Origin: Lysinibacillus sphaericus
Lineage (GTDB): Bacteria > Bacillota > Bacilli > Bacillales_A > Planococcaceae
Length of the DNA stretch: 64,000 nucleotides
Assembly (NCBI RefSeq): GCF_006864135.1
Contig: NZ_SADV01000014.1
Location: forward strand, 1 to 64,000
Reading direction: 5' to 3'
Position 1 is the first letter of the stretch. Every line of letters starts with the position of its first letter. Both the position numbers and the translations under genes were made by a program. A model generated the notes under the pieces. That model ran no database searches and had not been told where the DNA came from. It saw nothing but the letters and a program-made list of their open reading frames with translations. Below are positions 61,394 through 64,000 of this stretch, piece by piece.

Positions 61394-62026
61394 TTATTTT
61401 TTCTTTTTGAATGCTGAAGTCACTTTAGGCTCAGTTCCTAGCAGCAATCGCTTAATATTTTCGATATGCAAAATGATGGCTATACCAAAAAGTAATAGGG
61501 CTATAATCGTTGGGACTGTTCCAGGAATCCATAAATATGTGGCTGTACAGAAAACGAGATAAAACTCAAGTACACCGACAATTAAATAGTTCGTTACGAA
61601 AGATAATATAACAAATAAAATGAGTGCAAATAAGCCAATTGTCCAATCAATCGCAAGTAATATCCCTATGATTGAAGCAGTTCCTTTACCGCCATTGAAG
61701 CCCATATAAAATGGGAAATTATGACCTAGAATGACACCGGCAGCTACAATATACGTGAAGAACCAAACTTGTACTTCTGTTAATTGTGTTATATCTGCTA
61801 AATAGGCATGTGCACAGATTATAGCTGCAACGCCTTTGCCGATATCGATCAGTGCAACTAATATGCCGTATTTCCAGCCAAGGGAAAGTGTTGCGTTAGA
61901 GGCACCTGCATTGCCATGGCCAGTCTTTTTTAAATCTACCCCAGATAAAAACTGAGCAACTTTAGAGCCGTGAATACAGCCAATCAAATAACCAACAAGA
62001 AGAAAAATAATAACGGCTTTTATCAT
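61394..62026 (-). CDS. plsY: Glycerol-3-phosphate acyltransferase, PlsY family
   Basis: A 210-residue membrane protein with about six hydrophobic segments. The three PlsY motifs are visible: GYLIGCIHGSKV (serine/glycine motif 1, with a shortened SIP/F-type sequence), GHGNAGASNATLSLGWKYG and GHNFPFYMGFNGGKGTA. PlsY acylates glycerol-3-phosphate with acyl-phosphate, the first step of phospholipid synthesis. Motif variation (GNAGASNA for GSGNIGATN) and isolated context suggest a paralogue rather than the housekeeping copy. ATG 62026 has AAAGGAG eight bases upstream. Confidence 0.82.
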   Translation of the reverse strand: MIKAVIIFLLVGYLIGCIHGSKVAQFLSGVDLKKTGHGNAGASNATLSLGWKYGILVALIDIGKGVAAIICAHAYLADITQLTEVQVWFFTYIVAAGVILGHNFPFYMGFNGGKGTASIIGILLAIDWTIGLFALILFVILSFVTNYLIVGVLEFYLVFCTATYLWIPGTVPTIIALLLFGIAIILHIENIKRLLLGTEPKVTSAFKKKK

Positions 62027-62052
62027 AAAAATTCTCCTTTCAAAATAAAATA

Positions 62053-62179
62053 GGCTCGTCACTAATGTTAGGAATGACGTTTGTTATAACATATGCCCTA
62101 AAGTTGATTGGAGTGGAGACTGGGCGCCCCTAGGAGAGCACATAGTCGGAACTGTAATCAACCCCACATTTTGGTGATA
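62053..62179 (-). repeat. Deleted family 1 repeat
   Basis: Left part resembles the GACTTTTGTTAAAACGTCTA end module; then GTTGATTGGAGTGGAGACTG, a jump to AGTCGGAACTGTAATCAACC and the end CACATTTTGGTGAT. The whole centre with the 37-bp units is gone. Confidence 0.7.
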
Positions 62180-62263
62180 AAAACAATAAATATCAAAATA
62201 GTGTATGCGTTCGTATTACGTAAAAAAGCAGACGGAAGTTTCAGAAAAAATAAAATTTTAGTA

Positions 62264-62292
62264 TTGACAGTGAAAAAGTCTATGTTTATACT
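62264..62292 (+). promoter_or_regulatory. Promoter of the SAM-riboswitch metY transcript
   Basis: TTGACA (62264-62269) and TATACT (62287-62292) with a 17-base spacer, an excellent sigma-A promoter. It lies about 30 bases upstream of the riboswitch. Confidence 0.85.
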
Positions 62293-62321
62293 GTGTAACA
62301 ACGATGGAAATTGAATCTCAT

Positions 62322-62484
62322 ACTCTTATCAAGAGCGGCGGAGGGATAGGCCCTATGATGCCCGGCAACCAGTAAGTGATGAACTTGCTAAGGTGCTAAT
62401 TCCTACAGATTCTTATTGGATCTGGCAGATAAGGGGAGGAAAACTTGCAGCCGCAACCCTCTTCTTAGCTGAAGAGGGTTTTTG
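62322..62484 (+). promoter_or_regulatory. SAM-I (S-box) riboswitch with terminator
   Basis: The S-box core is clear: CTCTTATCAAGAGCGGCGGA (P1 and first junction), GGATAGGCCCTATGATGCCC, GGCAACCAG and the closing CAGATAAGGGGAGG. The terminator AACCCTCTTC/GAAGAGGGTT plus TTTTTG follows at 62455-62484. SAM binding should favour the terminator and switch off metY, a methionine biosynthesis gene. Confidence 0.95.
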
Positions 62485-62552
62485 TTTTCTACTAAAAAAA
62501 TCCTCCTCATCTCCGGTACCATCGTAAAAAAATAACCATTTGGAGGTATACA

Positions 62553-63854
62553 ATGACAAAATTTAAACCAGAAACATTGCTGTTACACGGTGGCCAAGAG
62601 CCAGACCCGGTAACAGGATCACGAACAGTACCGATATATCGCTCAACGGCTTTCGTTTTTAAAGACACTGCTCATGCGCAACGTCTTTTTGCCTTAGAGG
62701 AAGCCGGCAATATTTACACACGAATTACAAACCCAACTGTAGATGTTTTTGAAAAACGCGTCGCTTTATTAGAAGGCGGTACAGCAGCAGTAGCACTTTC
62801 ATCTGGTGCAGCAGCTATCGCATTTTCCATTTTAAATCTTGCAGGGGCAGGCGATGAAATCGTTGCAGGTAGCTCTTTATACGGAGGTACTTATAATTTA
62901 TTCGCCAACACACTACCAAACTACGGTATTAAAACGATTTTTGTAGACGAAACAAATCCGGAAAATTTCCGAGCAGCTATTACTGATAAAACAAAGGCCG
63001 TGTTCGCTGAAATTTACGGTAACCCAAGTTTAAAGGTACTAGATATTGAAGCAGTAGCAAATATAGCACATGAAAACGGCTTGCCATTAATTATTGATAG
63101 CACATTTGCTTCACCATATGGCTCTACACCAATTGACTACGGTGCAGATATTGTTGTTCATTCCGCAACAAAATGGATTGGTGGCCACGGAACAACTTTA
63201 GGTGGCGTTGTAGTAGATGCAGGGAAGTTCGATTGGACTCGTGGCCGTTTCCCAGGTTTTACTGAGCCAGATGCTTCTTATCACGGTTTACGTTATGGTA
63301 TTGACACAGCAGAGGCAGCATTCGCCACAAAATTGCGTGTGCAATTACTACGCGACTTTGGTCCAACATTAAGTGCAGATGCAGCATTTAATTTATTACA
63401 AGGTTTAGAAACGCTTCATTTGCGTATTCCTAAACACAATGAAAATGCATTAGCGGTAGCTGAATATTTACGAAACCACCCATCTGTGGAATATGTAAAT
63501 TACAACGGCTTAGAAGATTTCCCTACCTATAATTTAGCTAAAAAATATTTAAAAAATGGCTTCGGTTCAGTGCTTACATTTGGTATTAAAGGTGGACGTG
63601 AAGCAGGGCGTAAATTAATAGATAGTGTGAAATTATTCTCGCACGTAGCAAATGTAGGGGATGCGAAATCATTAATTATTCATCCAGCATCTACTACACA
63701 TCAGCAACTATCTGCTGAGGAGCTAATCCAAACTGGCGTAACCGAGTCGCTCATTCGCTTATCCATCGGTTTAGAGGCAGTAGAGGACATCATTGAAGAT
63801 TTAGAACAAGCTATTGAACAAGTAACAGCTTCACAACAAAAAGTAGAAGCTTAA
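62553..63854 (+). CDS. metY: O-acetylhomoserine sulfhydrylase (MetY-type)
   Basis: A 433-residue PLP enzyme of the Cys/Met metabolism family. HGGQEPDPVTGSRTVPIYRS opens the protein, YTRITNPTVDVFEKRVALLE is the phosphate-contacting block, SSGAAAIAFS the cofactor loop, and HSATKWIGGHGTTLGG contains the Schiff-base lysine (about residue 209). The insertion around GRFPGFTEPDASYHGLRYG is typical of O-acetylhomoserine aminocarboxypropyltransferases. It makes homocysteine from O-acetylhomoserine and sulfide. Controlled by the S-box upstream; GGAGG precedes the ATG. Confidence 0.93.
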   Translation: MTKFKPETLLLHGGQEPDPVTGSRTVPIYRSTAFVFKDTAHAQRLFALEEAGNIYTRITNPTVDVFEKRVALLEGGTAAVALSSGAAAIAFSILNLAGAGDEIVAGSSLYGGTYNLFANTLPNYGIKTIFVDETNPENFRAAITDKTKAVFAEIYGNPSLKVLDIEAVANIAHENGLPLIIDSTFASPYGSTPIDYGADIVVHSATKWIGGHGTTLGGVVVDAGKFDWTRGRFPGFTEPDASYHGLRYGIDTAEAAFATKLRVQLLRDFGPTLSADAAFNLLQGLETLHLRIPKHNENALAVAEYLRNHPSVEYVNYNGLEDFPTYNLAKKYLKNGFGSVLTFGIKGGREAGRKLIDSVKLFSHVANVGDAKSLIIHPASTTHQQLSAEELIQTGVTESLIRLSIGLEAVEDIIEDLEQAIEQVTASQQKVEA

Positions 63855-64000
63855 TAAATAAAGGACATTGGCTAATGTTGTCGAGTTTACGTATTTTCTC
63901 ATTCGATAGGCCTCATTTGGTAATGCGTCAAACGTTGCTACATCATCCGCCCGCCTCATTCGGTGAAGAAGCTGAAAATTAATACCTAGTAATTTTATAA
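63855..64000. other. Right margin without recognised feature
   Basis: No terminator hairpin or start of a gene is evident in the last 146 bases. A metY operon often continues with a homoserine acetyltransferase, but nothing here shows it. Confidence 0.3.

Overview
The window is AT-rich Firmicute chromosome. Gene content (a YqhH/YqhG pair, a Bce-type detoxification module, an S-box ahead of metY, a CamS-like lipoprotein) and many dispersed GC-richer repeats built around a GCGAAAGCGAAGCGNCAGCAAC core point to Bacillaceae/Planococcaceae, most likely Lysinibacillus. There are no rRNA or tRNA genes. It is ordinary accessory and metabolic chromosome, with much intergenic decay and several single-base frameshifts.

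Layout. 1-4.9 kb: left margin that may hold an IS end, an ABC-2 exporter with a degenerate-ABC/LytTR regulator, a frameshifted dienelactone hydrolase and a soluble chemoreceptor. 5.4-7.7 kb: SNF2 helicase yqhH with yqhG. 7.7-9.3 kb: ArsR/SRPBCC pair and a LysE exporter around a strong palindromic operator. 9.3-10.4 kb: a TM2 gene, a TM2 relic and a TnpB relic. 10.5-15.2 kb: short-chain fatty acid/acetoacetate module (atoE, LysR regulator, scoA-scoB) and a VOC protein. 15.4-20.3 kb: two lipoproteins (one CamS-like), a TPR protein, and nupC behind a cre site. 20.4-25.7 kb: small membrane and zinc-ribbon genes, a second TM2 cassette, two 158-bp direct repeats, PhnA-like protein, anti-sigma-like protein and an HD nucleotidase. 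26.7-31.0 kb: complete Bce-type regulator/kinase/ABC operon with a recognisable internal promoter and operator. 32-35.9 kb: diguanylate cyclase, a response regulator with a SARP-like output domain, a frameshifted YjfB-like gene and a LysM-3D wall protein. 36-41.1 kb: Cu/Zn SOD lipoprotein and a TAXI-type TRAP transporter. 41.4-48.5 kb: a peptide-rich small ORF, M20 peptidase, nhaC relic, LysP-like permease, a regulator, a dipeptide-epimerase-like enzyme and a GNAT. 48.6-50.1 kb: an iron-reductase-like protein and a Fur-box-driven small RNA candidate. 50.3-57.3 kb: GNAT, EmrE-like exporter, pepT, YhhN family, unknown proteins and a nitroreductase. 57.6-64 kb: succinate CoA-transferase, a dicarboxylate transporter, PlsY family, SAM riboswitch and metY.

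Themes: uptake and CoA activation of small organic acids (atoE-scoAB; CoA-transferase facing a DASS transporter; TRAP-TAXI), peptide and amino acid salvage, and iron response. The most interesting item is an unannotated RNA at about 49902-50068: a near-consensus promoter overlapped by a perfect Fur box, C-rich single-stranded stretches and a strong terminator, the architecture of an iron-sparing sRNA like FsrA/IsrR. Second are the modular, MITE-like repeats with GGNNCATCACCAAAA ends and variable numbers of a 37-bp unit that is shared with a second repeat family.
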